The position numbers were made by a program, and so were the translations under genes. This document shows positions 25,673-32,638 of a stretch of DNA of 32,638 bases, piece by piece. This stretch comes from Gammaproteobacteria bacterium. GTDB taxonomy: Bacteria > Pseudomonadota > Gammaproteobacteria > Steroidobacterales > Woeseiaceae. Under the pieces are notes generated by a model that saw nothing but the letters and a program-made list of their open reading frames with translations, ran no database searches and was not told where the DNA came from. Each line of letters starts with the position of its first letter. Within the stretch, counting starts at the first letter, position 1. The stretch covers positions 1 to 32,638 of the forward strand of contig JAOUIH010000034.1 of NCBI GenBank assembly GCA_029884165.1. The letters run 5' to 3'.

Positions 25673-25999
25673 ATCGACTCCTTCAGGCTCGAAACGAGGG
25701 CGAGGCCATCTTGCGCCGTGCTGCCGGGTGAGACAAGCATTCCGGCTGGCCGCAATCCCGGCCCCTGTCCGGGCGACGCCACTGGCGCAACGCCTCGACC
25801 GGTCTCGGCCATTGCATGCGATACGGCACGGCCTGCCGGCCGGCCCGGAGAAAAGTCGTTACGGGTCGATTCCTTTCTCTCTCACGAACGCTCATGGGCG
25901 GCCGGTCACGAGACCGGCGGCTTATACTGTCCGCTGCACACACATCTTCCGGCACGAGTTCGAGCCCCTTCGACGAATGCACGCCTGGCAAATTGACGC
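25673..25999. other. 327-bp divergent control region
   Basis: This gap lies between the RidA-like gene (minus) and the serine hydrolase (plus). No coding sequence is supported. The only clear element is the palindrome with adjacent -10-like box at 25901-25928. Confidence 0.5.
25901..25928 (+). promoter_or_regulatory. Candidate promoter with operator-like palindrome
   Basis: A -10-like TATACT (25923-25928) is directly preceded by the perfect palindrome GCCGGTC-ACGA-GACCGGC (25901-25918), which covers the expected -35 position. That layout suits a repressor or an activator replacing the -35 box. It reads towards the serine hydrolase at 26000, leaving a leader of about 65 nt. Confidence 0.4.
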
Positions 26000-27244
26000 A
26001 TGACTGCAACAAGTTCCGACACATCGAAAAGCGACACGCGGCCGCCCGGGATCGAGGCGGTCGACGCGGCGCTGCGATCGGGCACGGACAGCGGCCGCAT
26101 CCCCGGCGCTGTCGGCGCCGCGGCTGACTCGAATCGTGTGCTGTACGCGGGGGCGTCCGGCTACAGCAACGTCGAGTCGAAGACGCCCATGGCGGTCGAC
26201 AGCATCGGGCTGATCGCCTCGATGACCAAGCCGATCACGTCGGTTGCTGCCATGCAGCAGGTCGAGCAGGGCAGGATCGAACTCGACGGCCTGGTCGCCG
26301 ACTACCTGCCGCGCTTTGCCGATGTCCAGGTGCTGGAAGGGTTCGATGCGCGCGACAAGCCGGTGCTGCGGCCACCCGCGTCACCCGTCACGGTGCGCCA
26401 GCTCCTCACGCATACCGCCGGCTACGTCAACGAGATATGGGACTCGAATGCGGTCCGCTATGCCAGGCTCGGTTACGTGCCGAGCCGTTTGCAGGGCGGC
26501 GCCGGTTTTCTTATGGCACCCCTGGCCTTCGATCCGGGTACGAGCTGGCGTTACAGCATCAGCACCGATGTGCTCGGCGTCCTGGTCGAGCAGGTCAGCG
26601 GCCTGCCGCTGGACGAGTATTTCAGGAAGCACATATTCGATCCGCTGGAGATGCGCGACACGTTTTTCCGCGCACCCGAGGATCGGCGGCCGCGGATCGC
26701 GACCGTCTATGCGCGACGGCCGGATGGTCGGTTGCAGCCGACGCCCGGTTCGCGCGCCGGCAACACGTTCCTGAGCGGCGGCGGCGGACTGATGTCGACC
26801 GTGGGCGACTACGTTCGCTTCATGCGCGCCTTGCTGCGCGGTGGAGAACTCGACGGGCACCGCATACTCGAGTCGGCGACAGTCGAAACGATGGGGCGGA
26901 ACCACATCGGCAGGATCGTGGCGAGCGGGCCCGAGCGGACGGCCGTGCCTGAACTGAGTAACGATTTCGGCCTGGTGCCGGATGCCGATAACCGTTTCGG
27001 ACTGGGTTTCCTGATTTTTGGGAAGGACCGCCCCGGCGGCCATTCGGCCGGCACGCTTACCTGGGGCGGCCTGTACAACACCTATTTCTGGATCGATCGC
27101 AGCCGGGATCTGTGCGGCGTGCTGCTGACACAGGTACTGCCGTTCTACGATACGGAGGTGCTGCAGCTCTACGGGCGCTTCGAGCGGGCCGTGTACGGCG
27201 CATTCAGGCCGGGGCGCAGGCAGGAGCCCGAATCGCCGCCATAG
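26000..27244 (+). CDS. Serine hydrolase of the beta-lactamase/EstB type, no signal peptide
   Basis: The 414-residue protein has the class C beta-lactamase/esterase fold with SMTK (Ser about 74, Lys 77), a Tyr motif YSIS in WRYSISTDVLGVLVEQVSG in place of Y-x-N, and a late H-S-A-G in GGHSAGTLTWGGLYNTYFWID that corresponds to the third active-site element. This combination is typical of EstB-like esterases and 6-aminohexanoate or LovD-like hydrolases rather than true beta-lactamases. No signal peptide is seen, so it should act in the cytoplasm, unlike the other two such proteins in this window. The start at 26000 has no strong ribosome site. It converges on the DUF456 gene. Confidence 0.93.
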   Translation: MTATSSDTSKSDTRPPGIEAVDAALRSGTDSGRIPGAVGAAADSNRVLYAGASGYSNVESKTPMAVDSIGLIASMTKPITSVAAMQQVEQGRIELDGLVADYLPRFADVQVLEGFDARDKPVLRPPASPVTVRQLLTHTAGYVNEIWDSNAVRYARLGYVPSRLQGGAGFLMAPLAFDPGTSWRYSISTDVLGVLVEQVSGLPLDEYFRKHIFDPLEMRDTFFRAPEDRRPRIATVYARRPDGRLQPTPGSRAGNTFLSGGGGLMSTVGDYVRFMRALLRGGELDGHRILESATVETMGRNHIGRIVASGPERTAVPELSNDFGLVPDADNRFGLGFLIFGKDRPGGHSAGTLTWGGLYNTYFWIDRSRDLCGVLLTQVLPFYDTEVLQLYGRFERAVYGAFRPGRRQEPESPP

Positions 27245-27285
27245 GCGACAAGGGCCGGGGTGCCGCAGGACGCCGGAGGCGGCCG

Positions 27286-27795
27286 TCAGACGAAGGCGGC
27301 AATTCCCAGGAGCAGTACCACCGCCCCGCCGACCGCCATCTTGGCGACCGTGCCCCACAGCCGTCCGATGGCAGCGCCGCGGCCGGATTCGACGCTGAGC
27401 TCTGCCGGGCGCCCTGCCCACAGGTCTCCCAGCATCGAGCCCGCGAATGCGCCGACGCTCGCCCCTAGTAGCGTGCCGACTATCGGCAGGGGCAGCAGCG
27501 TACCGAAGATTGCGCCGACGATACCGCCGAGGATCGCGAGGCCGGCTGCCCGTTTCGAGCCTCCCGCCTGGCGGGCGCCGGCGGCGCCGAAAGAGAATTC
27601 CAGCACCTCGCCCAGTACGGCCAGCGCCAGCGAGACGTAGATAACGGGCCAGGAAAACAGGAATTCATCGGGTTGCCACCACTCGACCAGCGTGGCCAGT
27701 AACACCATCAGCCACGCCCCGGGCAGCCCGAACAGGATGCCGGCCCAGAACACCAGGTTCAGCAGCGTAAGGACGATAGCGTACGCATAGACCAA
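27286..27795 (-). CDS. DUF456 family membrane protein
   Basis: The 169-residue protein matches DUF456: a first pair of membrane helices with GILFGLPGAWLMVLLA, a loop with W-W-Q-P, a helix with LAVLGEVLEFSFGAAGARQAGGSKRAAGLAILGGI-type Gly/Ala pattern (residues about 55-95), then GAIFGTLLPLPIVGTLLGASVGAFAGS and a last helix at the C-terminus. Around five membrane segments with glycine-zipper-like runs are expected. The function of the family is unknown. It converges on the serine hydrolase and is divergent from the creatininase gene. Confidence 0.92.
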   Translation of the reverse strand: MVYAYAIVLTLLNLVFWAGILFGLPGAWLMVLLATLVEWWQPDEFLFSWPVIYVSLALAVLGEVLEFSFGAAGARQAGGSKRAAGLAILGGIVGAIFGTLLPLPIVGTLLGASVGAFAGSMLGDLWAGRPAELSVESGRGAAIGRLWGTVAKMAVGGAVVLLLGIAAFV

Positions 27796-27821
27796 TCGGG
27801 CGCTCCCGTCGGCAGGGCCGG

Positions 27822-27849
27822 GTATATAGTATCGCTCGTCAAATATACT
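27822..27849. promoter_or_regulatory. AT-rich divergent promoter region with palindrome
   Basis: In an otherwise GC-rich gap between divergent genes, GTATAT (27822-27827) and ATATAC (27843-27848) form inverted arms, and TATACT (27844-27849) on plus and ACTATA on minus resemble -10 boxes. Good -35 boxes are not evident. Confidence 0.3.
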
Positions 27850-27921
27850 CGACCGGGCGCGTTGCGGCCCGCCACGGTCGGCCAGGTGTCGCGAAACGGG
27901 TAACGCTAACAGGAGACCGAA

Positions 27922-28707
27922 ATGCGATCGTCGCTGATGTCACTCTTATTGGTGCCTATTGCCACCCTGGCGCAGGCGCCCGACACCGTGTTCCTCGAGG
28001 ACCTGACCTGGACCGAAGTGCGGGATCTGATCGACAACGGCACGACGACCGTCATCGTTCCGACGGCGGGCACCGAGCAGAACGGGCCGCACATGATACT
28101 GGGCAAGCACAAGTACCGCATGAACGCCGGCGCCGAGCGGATTGCCAGGGCGCTGGGCAATACGCTGGTAGCCCCGGTGATGGTCTACGTACCGGAAGGC
28201 AGCATAGACCCGCCGACAGGGCACATGCGCTTTGCCGGCACGATCTCGATTCCTCCGGAAGTGTTCAAATCCGTCCTGGAGTACACGGCCAGGAGCCTGC
28301 GCGTGCACGGGTTCACGCACATCCTGTTCATCGGCGACAGCGGCCCGAACCAGCGTCCGATGCAGGAGGTTGCCGAGGCGCTCAACGAAGAGTGGGTGGA
28401 AGGGAAAACGCGGGTGCTCTACATATCGGACTGGTACACGATCACCGACTTCGAGGACTGGCTGCGCAAACGGGGCGAGACCGACGAGGTCCTGGGAACG
28501 CATGCCGGCCTGACCGACACGGCACTGCTGCTTGCCGTTGCACCCGAGCACGTGCGCAGCGACCGGATGAGCCCCGGGAAAGGCATGGACGTCGATGGCG
28601 TCACCGGCGACCCGACTGGCGCGACGGCCGAGCTCGGGCAGGTCGGTATGGACTTTGCGCACGAGGCGTCGATGAAGCAGATTCGGGAACTGATGCAGGA
28701 AGACTGA
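27922..28707 (+). CDS. Exported creatininase-family protein with altered metal site
   Basis: The 261-residue protein has a short signal peptide (about 1-18, ATLAQA) and a creatininase/FAPy-deformylase fold. The metal motif usually written E-Q-H-G-P-H-L-P-x-x-T-D reads TEQNGPHMILGKHK, the N-G-H-G-G-N motif reads IGDSGPNQ, and the H-A-G-E-x-E-T motif reads HAGLTDT. Several classical metal ligands are therefore replaced (His to Asn, Asp to His, His to Ser, Glu to Leu). A subfamily with EQNGPH and LGKH is known to me, but the Ser in GDSGPN looks further changed. It may be an amidohydrolase with a different metal site or a non-enzymatic relative. AGGAGA precedes the ATG. A 64-aa membrane protein follows by 41 bp. 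Confidence 0.9.
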   Translation: MRSSLMSLLLVPIATLAQAPDTVFLEDLTWTEVRDLIDNGTTTVIVPTAGTEQNGPHMILGKHKYRMNAGAERIARALGNTLVAPVMVYVPEGSIDPPTGHMRFAGTISIPPEVFKSVLEYTARSLRVHGFTHILFIGDSGPNQRPMQEVAEALNEEWVEGKTRVLYISDWYTITDFEDWLRKRGETDEVLGTHAGLTDTALLLAVAPEHVRSDRMSPGKGMDVDGVTGDPTGATAELGQVGMDFAHEASMKQIRELMQED

Positions 28708-28748
28708 GCGCCGACCGGCAATGGTCGCGTCGCCCCGGGGAGACAACA

Positions 28749-28943
28749 ATGACGATGAGACAATACTGCCTTGTATCCGGTGGGCTGTTCGCTATCGTCG
28801 CAGGCGCCCACCTGCTGCGCATATTGCTGGGAGTGGCTATCGAGGTGAGCGATTACCCGGTGCCGCTGCAGTTGTCCTGGCTTGGCGTGCTCGTGCCCGG
28901 GACGCTGGCATTCCAGGCGTTCCGGCTGCGCGGGAGGCGGTAA
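28749..28943 (+). CDS. Small two-helix membrane protein
   Basis: This 64-residue ORF has a ribosome site (GGGGAG, 8 nt before the ATG) and two hydrophobic segments (about 7-28 and 41-57) separated by a short loop with YPVPLQLSW, ending in RLRGRR. It follows the creatininase gene by 41 bp on the same strand and is probably co-transcribed. No family is assigned. The stop codon is followed by 178 bp without a gene. Confidence 0.7.
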   Translation: MTMRQYCLVSGGLFAIVAGAHLLRILLGVAIEVSDYPVPLQLSWLGVLVPGTLAFQAFRLRGRR

Positions 28944-29070
28944 AGCGCCGCCGGCCGCTGGTTGCCGCTGCTGCGAAGTGCTTCGACCCGTTCGATCGTG
29001 CCGTCAGTGATCCGTTTCGTTCCGTCGGCGCTGTAGTGGCGGCGCGGCAGCGTGTGAACTAAGCTTTACC

Positions 29071-29093
29071 CAAAAAAAAGGCCCCGCGGGGCT
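29071..29093 (-). terminator. Weak minus-strand terminator-like palindrome
   Basis: GCCCCGCGGGGC (29081-29092) is preceded by eight A (29072-29079). Read on the minus strand this is a GC-rich stem followed by eight T. No minus-strand gene ends here, and the plus strand lacks a T tract, so it may be a half-degraded bidirectional terminator for the 64-aa gene or a relic. Confidence 0.35.
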
Positions 29094-29121
29094 ACAAATC
29101 ACGGCATCAGGGGAGCGGGCA

Positions 29122-30630
29122 GTGAATCGTCGAAAATTCGTCAGTTCGGGTATTGCAGCGGCTGTTGCGGCGGCCCTGGCCAACCAGCGACTCTACGCGG
29201 CGCTCCTGGCTGCGTCGGACACGGTCGAGGCCGAGGTCAATGCAATCTCCGGCGAAGGTGCCGAAGTCATCCTGCAGCGGGCCGCTGTGCAGGAGCTGGC
29301 CGACAGCCTGCGCGGTAACCTGCTGCTTCCCGGCCATGCCGCCTACGAGGAGGCGCGTCGCATTCTCAATCCATCGATCGACAAGCATCCGGCCCTGATC
29401 GTTCAGCCGAAGGGGGTTGCCGACGTGAAGAACGCAGTCGACTTCGCGCGCGACTCGAATCTGCTGGTCGCGGTGAAATGCGGCGGGCACAGCCCGTCCG
29501 GCAAATCCACCTGCGATGGCGGCATGATGATCGACCTCAGCCTGTTGCGCAGCGTGCGCGTCGATCCCGATCGACGTATCGCACAGGTCTCCGGCGGCAG
29601 CCTGCTCGGCGACATGGACCACGACACGATGGCCTTCGGCCTCGTCACCACGGCGGGAACGGTGTCGCATACGGGCGTCGGGGGGCTGACCCTCGGCGGC
29701 GGTTTCGGTCGCCTCGCGCGCCGCTTCGGACTCGCGCTGGACAACGTGCGCGGCGTAGAGCTCATCACGGCGGACGGCAGGTTCGTTCGCGCGAGCCCGG
29801 ACGAAAACCCGGACCTCTATTGGGGCGTACGCGGCGGTGGCGGCAACTTCGGAATCGCGACCAGCTTCGAATTCCAGCTGCATCCGATGGATCGCCAGGT
29901 CATCGGCGGGGACATCATGTTCCCGATAAGCGAAGCGCCACAGCTTCTGCGCTTCTACGCCGAGTACGCTGCTGGCGCACCGGACGAACTGTATCTCGAT
30001 GGTGGCCTCGTCAGCATCCCGGGGCAGTTCAGCGGCGTGTGGTTCCATGTCTGTTACAGCGGAGACAAGGCGCTTGCCGACAAATTCATCGATCCGATCC
30101 GCAAGGCCGGTACACCGGTCGTGGACACGGTCGGCCCTGTCGATTACACGGCAATCCAGAAGTCGGCCGATGTCAGCGATCCGCGCGCACGAGGATCCTG
30201 GATGAAGTCGGGGTTTGCGTCGGAGATTTCCGAGGGAATGATCGACGCGATCATCGACGGCTGGGAGGAGCATCCGGAGCGCGGTATGTTTGTCGTCTGG
30301 CAGCATGCCGGAGGGGCGATCGGACGTGTTCCTGATGATGCGACGGCGTTTGCGCACCGCCATGTGCGTCACGATACGCTGTTCCTGATGGACTGGGCCA
30401 TGGGCGTCGATCCGGCGCCGCACGTCAAGTGGCTGCGCGACTATTTCGCGACGGTCGAGCCCTACACTTACGGCTTCTATACGAACGACGTCATGGACGA
30501 GAGCCAGGCAAAGGTCAATCGGAACTATCTCGGACATTACGACCGGCTCGTCGAGCTCAAGAACAAGTATGACCCGACGAACCTGTTCCGGCTCAACGCG
30601 AACATCGTGCCGACGGCAGGTTCGGCATAG
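29122..30630 (+). CDS. Tat-exported FAD-linked oxidoreductase (berberine-bridge type)
   Basis: The 502-residue protein starts with a Tat leader (NRRKFVSSGIAAAVAAAL, RRKF motif at 3-6) and has a PCMH-type FAD domain: GGHSPSG (about 127-133) with the His that binds FAD covalently, the GVGGLTLGGGFG loop and DGRFVRASPDENPDLYWGVRGGGGNFGI. The berberine-bridge C-terminus NYLGHYDRLVELKNKYDPTNLF closes it. The second covalent site, a Cys just before V-G-V-G-G in bicovalent enzymes, is Val-Ser here (TVSHTGVGG), so only one covalent link is expected. It should oxidise a sugar or aromatic alcohol outside the inner membrane with O2 or another acceptor. A single gene; next gene starts 30 bp after its stop. 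Confidence 0.94.
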   Translation: MNRRKFVSSGIAAAVAAALANQRLYAALLAASDTVEAEVNAISGEGAEVILQRAAVQELADSLRGNLLLPGHAAYEEARRILNPSIDKHPALIVQPKGVADVKNAVDFARDSNLLVAVKCGGHSPSGKSTCDGGMMIDLSLLRSVRVDPDRRIAQVSGGSLLGDMDHDTMAFGLVTTAGTVSHTGVGGLTLGGGFGRLARRFGLALDNVRGVELITADGRFVRASPDENPDLYWGVRGGGGNFGIATSFEFQLHPMDRQVIGGDIMFPISEAPQLLRFYAEYAAGAPDELYLDGGLVSIPGQFSGVWFHVCYSGDKALADKFIDPIRKAGTPVVDTVGPVDYTAIQKSADVSDPRARGSWMKSGFASEISEGMIDAIIDGWEEHPERGMFVVWQHAGGAIGRVPDDATAFAHRHVRHDTLFLMDWAMGVDPAPHVKWLRDYFATVEPYTYGFYTNDVMDESQAKVNRNYLGHYDRLVELKNKYDPTNLFRLNANIVPTAGSA

Positions 30631-30660
30631 CGCGAGCGTACTCGGGGCGGGCGCCGGAAA

Positions 30661-31578
30661 TTGTCAGGACCGGTTTTCGAGTCGCACGAAGGGGCTGTAA
30701 CAGGCAGGTTTTCGCGCAGCTGGGCACTCGTCAAAGCCAGCGCGCGAGTACTTCGCGTCCACAAGCGTCTGCTGGTATTTCCCCTGCTGTCGATGCTGGC
30801 GGGGCTGCCGCTCGTTGTCGGCCTGACCGGCGTCACGATGCTGGGAGAAGTCCTGCCCCAGGCCCGTCTCCCGGGCCTGGATCTCGCGTCCCTACGCTAC
30901 GTAGCGATGTTTCTTTTCTATCTCGCGCTGTACACGGTCGTCATCTTCTTCAATGTGGCACTGGTGGTCTCGACTTCGCAGATCCTGGACGGCGCTGAGC
31001 CGAGCACCGGCCACGGCCTGCGCGAGGCCGCGCGCCGCTTTTGGGCCGTCCTGGGATACGCGGCGATATCGGCCACGGTCGGCGTGCTGTTGCGAATGTT
31101 CGAAGAGCGCCTGCCGTTCGTCAACAGGTTGGTCGTCCGCATCGTCGGTGCTGCCTGGGCGGTCACTACGTTCCTGGTCGTGCCGGTTCTCGTCCATCGA
31201 GATGTCGGTCCTGTCGATGCGGTAAAACAGAGCGCCACGATGCTAAGGGCGACCTGGGGCGAGAACCTGATCGGCAACGCAGGCATCGGGCTGGTCTTGA
31301 ACCTGCTTTACACGCCACTCGCGCTGTTCTTCGCAGTGTCCGGGATAGTGCTGTTAGCCGGCCGTGCCGAGCCCACCTTCGGCGGTGCGGACTCGTTCGC
31401 CATCGCCACGGTTTTCTGGTCGTCGCTGGCCGGCATCATCCTCCTGGTACTGGTTCATGCGGCACTGCAGGGTATCTATGCTGCGGCGTTGTATCGGCAC
31501 GCGGCCGCATTGGATCACCACGTTGTCGCAGAGTATTTCACGCCGGAGCTGGTGGACGGGGCATTCCGGACCAAGTAA
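30661..31578 (+). CDS. DUF6159 family membrane protein
   Basis: The 305-residue protein has the opening RFSRSWALVKASARVLRVHKRLLVFPLLS, split over residues about 16-44, that is typical of DUF6159, and about six membrane segments (near 45-62, 80-105, 130-150, 160-175, 205-232 and 255-280). Its function is unknown. It probably begins at TTG 30661, 30 bp after the oxidoreductase stop codon; no clear ribosome site or nearby ATG supports another start. The two genes may be one operon, since no terminator lies between them. Confidence 0.85.
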   Translation: MSGPVFESHEGAVTGRFSRSWALVKASARVLRVHKRLLVFPLLSMLAGLPLVVGLTGVTMLGEVLPQARLPGLDLASLRYVAMFLFYLALYTVVIFFNVALVVSTSQILDGAEPSTGHGLREAARRFWAVLGYAAISATVGVLLRMFEERLPFVNRLVVRIVGAAWAVTTFLVVPVLVHRDVGPVDAVKQSATMLRATWGENLIGNAGIGLVLNLLYTPLALFFAVSGIVLLAGRAEPTFGGADSFAIATVFWSSLAGIILLVLVHAALQGIYAAALYRHAAALDHHVVAEYFTPELVDGAFRTK

Positions 31579-31897
31579 GGCCGCGATCGACGCAGTCCGT
31601 GCACGGCCGAAATGGCAACCGCCTGCTGGCCCACCGACTTGCGGAAGTGCCGGGGCGGATCGACATGGTGCCTTGACGCCGGCATTTCGCGCTGCTGTCG
31701 ACACTTGGATGGTCGACTCGACCGAAACGATCACGAGATCCGACAAGCTGTACGAGTCGGCACGTAGTGCAAGCGCCTGGCGCTTCGCTGCGCGGACAGA
31801 GGATGAATTCGTGAGCCCCCGATGATGTCGGTCGGCACCGATCCGGCCGAACATTTTCCCACGCTGCGCTTCTGCGGCGGTCACGGGAGGAATCCGA
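31579..31897. other. 319-bp gap without a recognised gene
   Basis: No coding sequence, repeat, terminator or RNA gene can be supported between the DUF6159 stop and the HAF-like start. Open frames here have no ribosome sites or domains. A promoter for the next gene is presumably present but not recognisable by eye. Confidence 0.4.
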
Positions 31898-32638
31898 ATG
31901 TTTCTACGAATAACTAGGACAACAATTGAACATAAGCTGTTTTCCAACTGGCAAGCTGCAGCGACCGCAGCGTCGTTGCCGGCGTTTGGCCTCCTGCTAA
32001 TGGCGACGGCCGGCGTGTTCGCCGCCGAGCGGGAGTTCGAGTCCATCGTCTATCCGGCAGCCAATGCGACGGTGACCTCTGCCACCGGCATCAATTCCCG
32101 CGGTGATATCGTCGGCCAGTACCGCCAGGGCGCAGGGCCGACCTCGGTACTGCATGGATTCCTGCTCGATCGGCATGGGCAATATGCATCGATCGATCAT
32201 CCCGGGGCTGTCGCGACCAACGCCTGGGGCATCGGATCGACCGGCGCCATCGCGGGGGACTACAGGGTTACGTCGGCAGACCCGATCTTGGGCTTCGTCT
32301 TGAGCGACGGTAACTGGACGACCATCGACTGTGAGCCGACGCTGGGCGCCGTCCACACATTCGCGTTCGGCGTCAACGCATCGGGCGAGGTCGCAGGCGA
32401 GTACAAGTTGTCCGGCGTGCCGCTGCAGGCTCCCGGCCGTGCGTTCCTTTACAGGGACGGTGAATGCATCGACATCACGCCGCCGGTAGCCGGAGGAGGT
32501 GCCTCCGTAGCGGTCGCCTGGGCGATCAGCGATGCCGGCGACACTGTCGGCTATTACAATTCGGGCGGCGTGTTGCATGGCTGGGTGCGAGACCGGCACG
32601 GGGCGTATTCGATGCTGGACCATCCGGATGGCGCATCG
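31898..32638 (+). CDS. Secreted HAF-repeat protein, truncated by window end
   Basis: From ATG 31898 (GGGAGGA 6 nt upstream) the frame is open to the last base, giving 247 codons with no stop. It has a signal peptide (hydrophobic about 20-42, ending VFA-AE) and repeated units with the signature h-N-s-x-G-x-h-h-G-x-Y: GINSRGDIVGQYRQG, GIGSTGAIAGDYR, GVNASGEVAGEYK, AISDAGDTVGYYNSGG, each followed by G-F-hhh-D or AFLYRDG and a D-h-P motif (SIDHPGA, MLDHPDGA). These are HAF-like extracellular repeats, more regular than in the 16436-17641 protein, and likely a beta-propeller. No function is known for the family. The remaining length cannot be seen. Confidence 0.88.
   Translation, partial: MFLRITRTTIEHKLFSNWQAAATAASLPAFGLLLMATAGVFAAEREFESIVYPAANATVTSATGINSRGDIVGQYRQGAGPTSVLHGFLLDRHGQYASIDHPGAVATNAWGIGSTGAIAGDYRVTSADPILGFVLSDGNWTTIDCEPTLGAVHTFAFGVNASGEVAGEYKLSGVPLQAPGRAFLYRDGECIDITPPVAGGGASVAVAWAISDAGDTVGYYNSGGVLHGWVRDRHGAYSMLDHPDGAS

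Noticed and set aside
29107-30537. Minus-strand 476-codon frame antisense to the FAD oxidoreductase
   Set aside because: Shadow frame in GC-rich coding DNA; the plus strand has a full Tat signal, FAD and berberine-bridge motifs.

Overview
The window is bacterial chromosomal DNA. Most of it (about 5.6 kb to the end) is GC-rich with typical proteobacterial gene density and clear Shine-Dalgarno sites. The YheS-type ABC-F protein, the ExeA-like ATPase, several Sec, Tat and lipoprotein signals and the gene mix point to a gammaproteobacterium, perhaps a marine or sediment lineage. This is inference from protein style; there is no rRNA or other strong phylogenetic marker in the window.

Region 1 (1 to about 5.55 kb) looks different. 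It is visibly AT-richer and holds single genes or small units: a membrane protein, a PadR regulator with a beta-lactamase-fold hydrolase, a Tat-exported haloacid-dehalogenase-like protein, a decayed ORF fused to a DUF1697 gene, and a SnoaL-like protein. Between almost every pair of units lies a copy or fragment of one non-coding repeat family. The two best copies (about 2684-2851 and 3825-3992) align without gaps over 150 bp, and the better one has imperfect terminal inverted repeats. The region looks like an accessory segment assembled from repeat-bounded pieces. A broken lipoprotein/alpha-beta hydrolase gene (5561-5796) lies at its edge.

Region 2 (5.8-11.7 kb) holds a membrane-anchored LytTR regulator divergent from a lipoprotein alpha/beta hydrolase. 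Two identical 10-bp repeats spaced 20 bp apart lie between them and resemble LytTR/AlgR sites. A sulfotransferase, a glutathione S-transferase, an AAA ATPase-FHA fusion and an SDR oxidoreductase follow.

Region 3 (11.8-14.5 kb, minus strand) is a compact unit of an E1-like ThiF/MoeB adenylyltransferase, a cytoplasmic six-Asp-box beta-propeller, and a small ubiquitin-like MoaD/ThiS protein ending in Gly-Gly. The last two overlap by 4 nt. This is the best candidate for an under-described biochemical system here: a ubiquitin-like or sulfur-carrier activation module with a propeller partner.

Region 4 (14.6-21.3 kb) has a secreted beta-helix protein with two CXXCH motifs, a strong bidirectional terminator, a HAF-repeat exported protein, an EamA transporter, a serine hydrolase interrupted by one in-frame amber codon, and an exported protein made of two duplicated halves. 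Region 5 (21.4-25.7 kb, minus strand) is ridA-like, yheS, recQ, with yheS and recQ overlapping by 4 nt. Region 6 (26 kb to the end) has another serine hydrolase, a DUF456 protein, a creatininase-family protein with altered metal-site residues, a 64-aa membrane protein, a Tat-exported FAD oxidoreductase, a DUF6159 membrane protein and a second HAF-repeat gene cut off by the window end.
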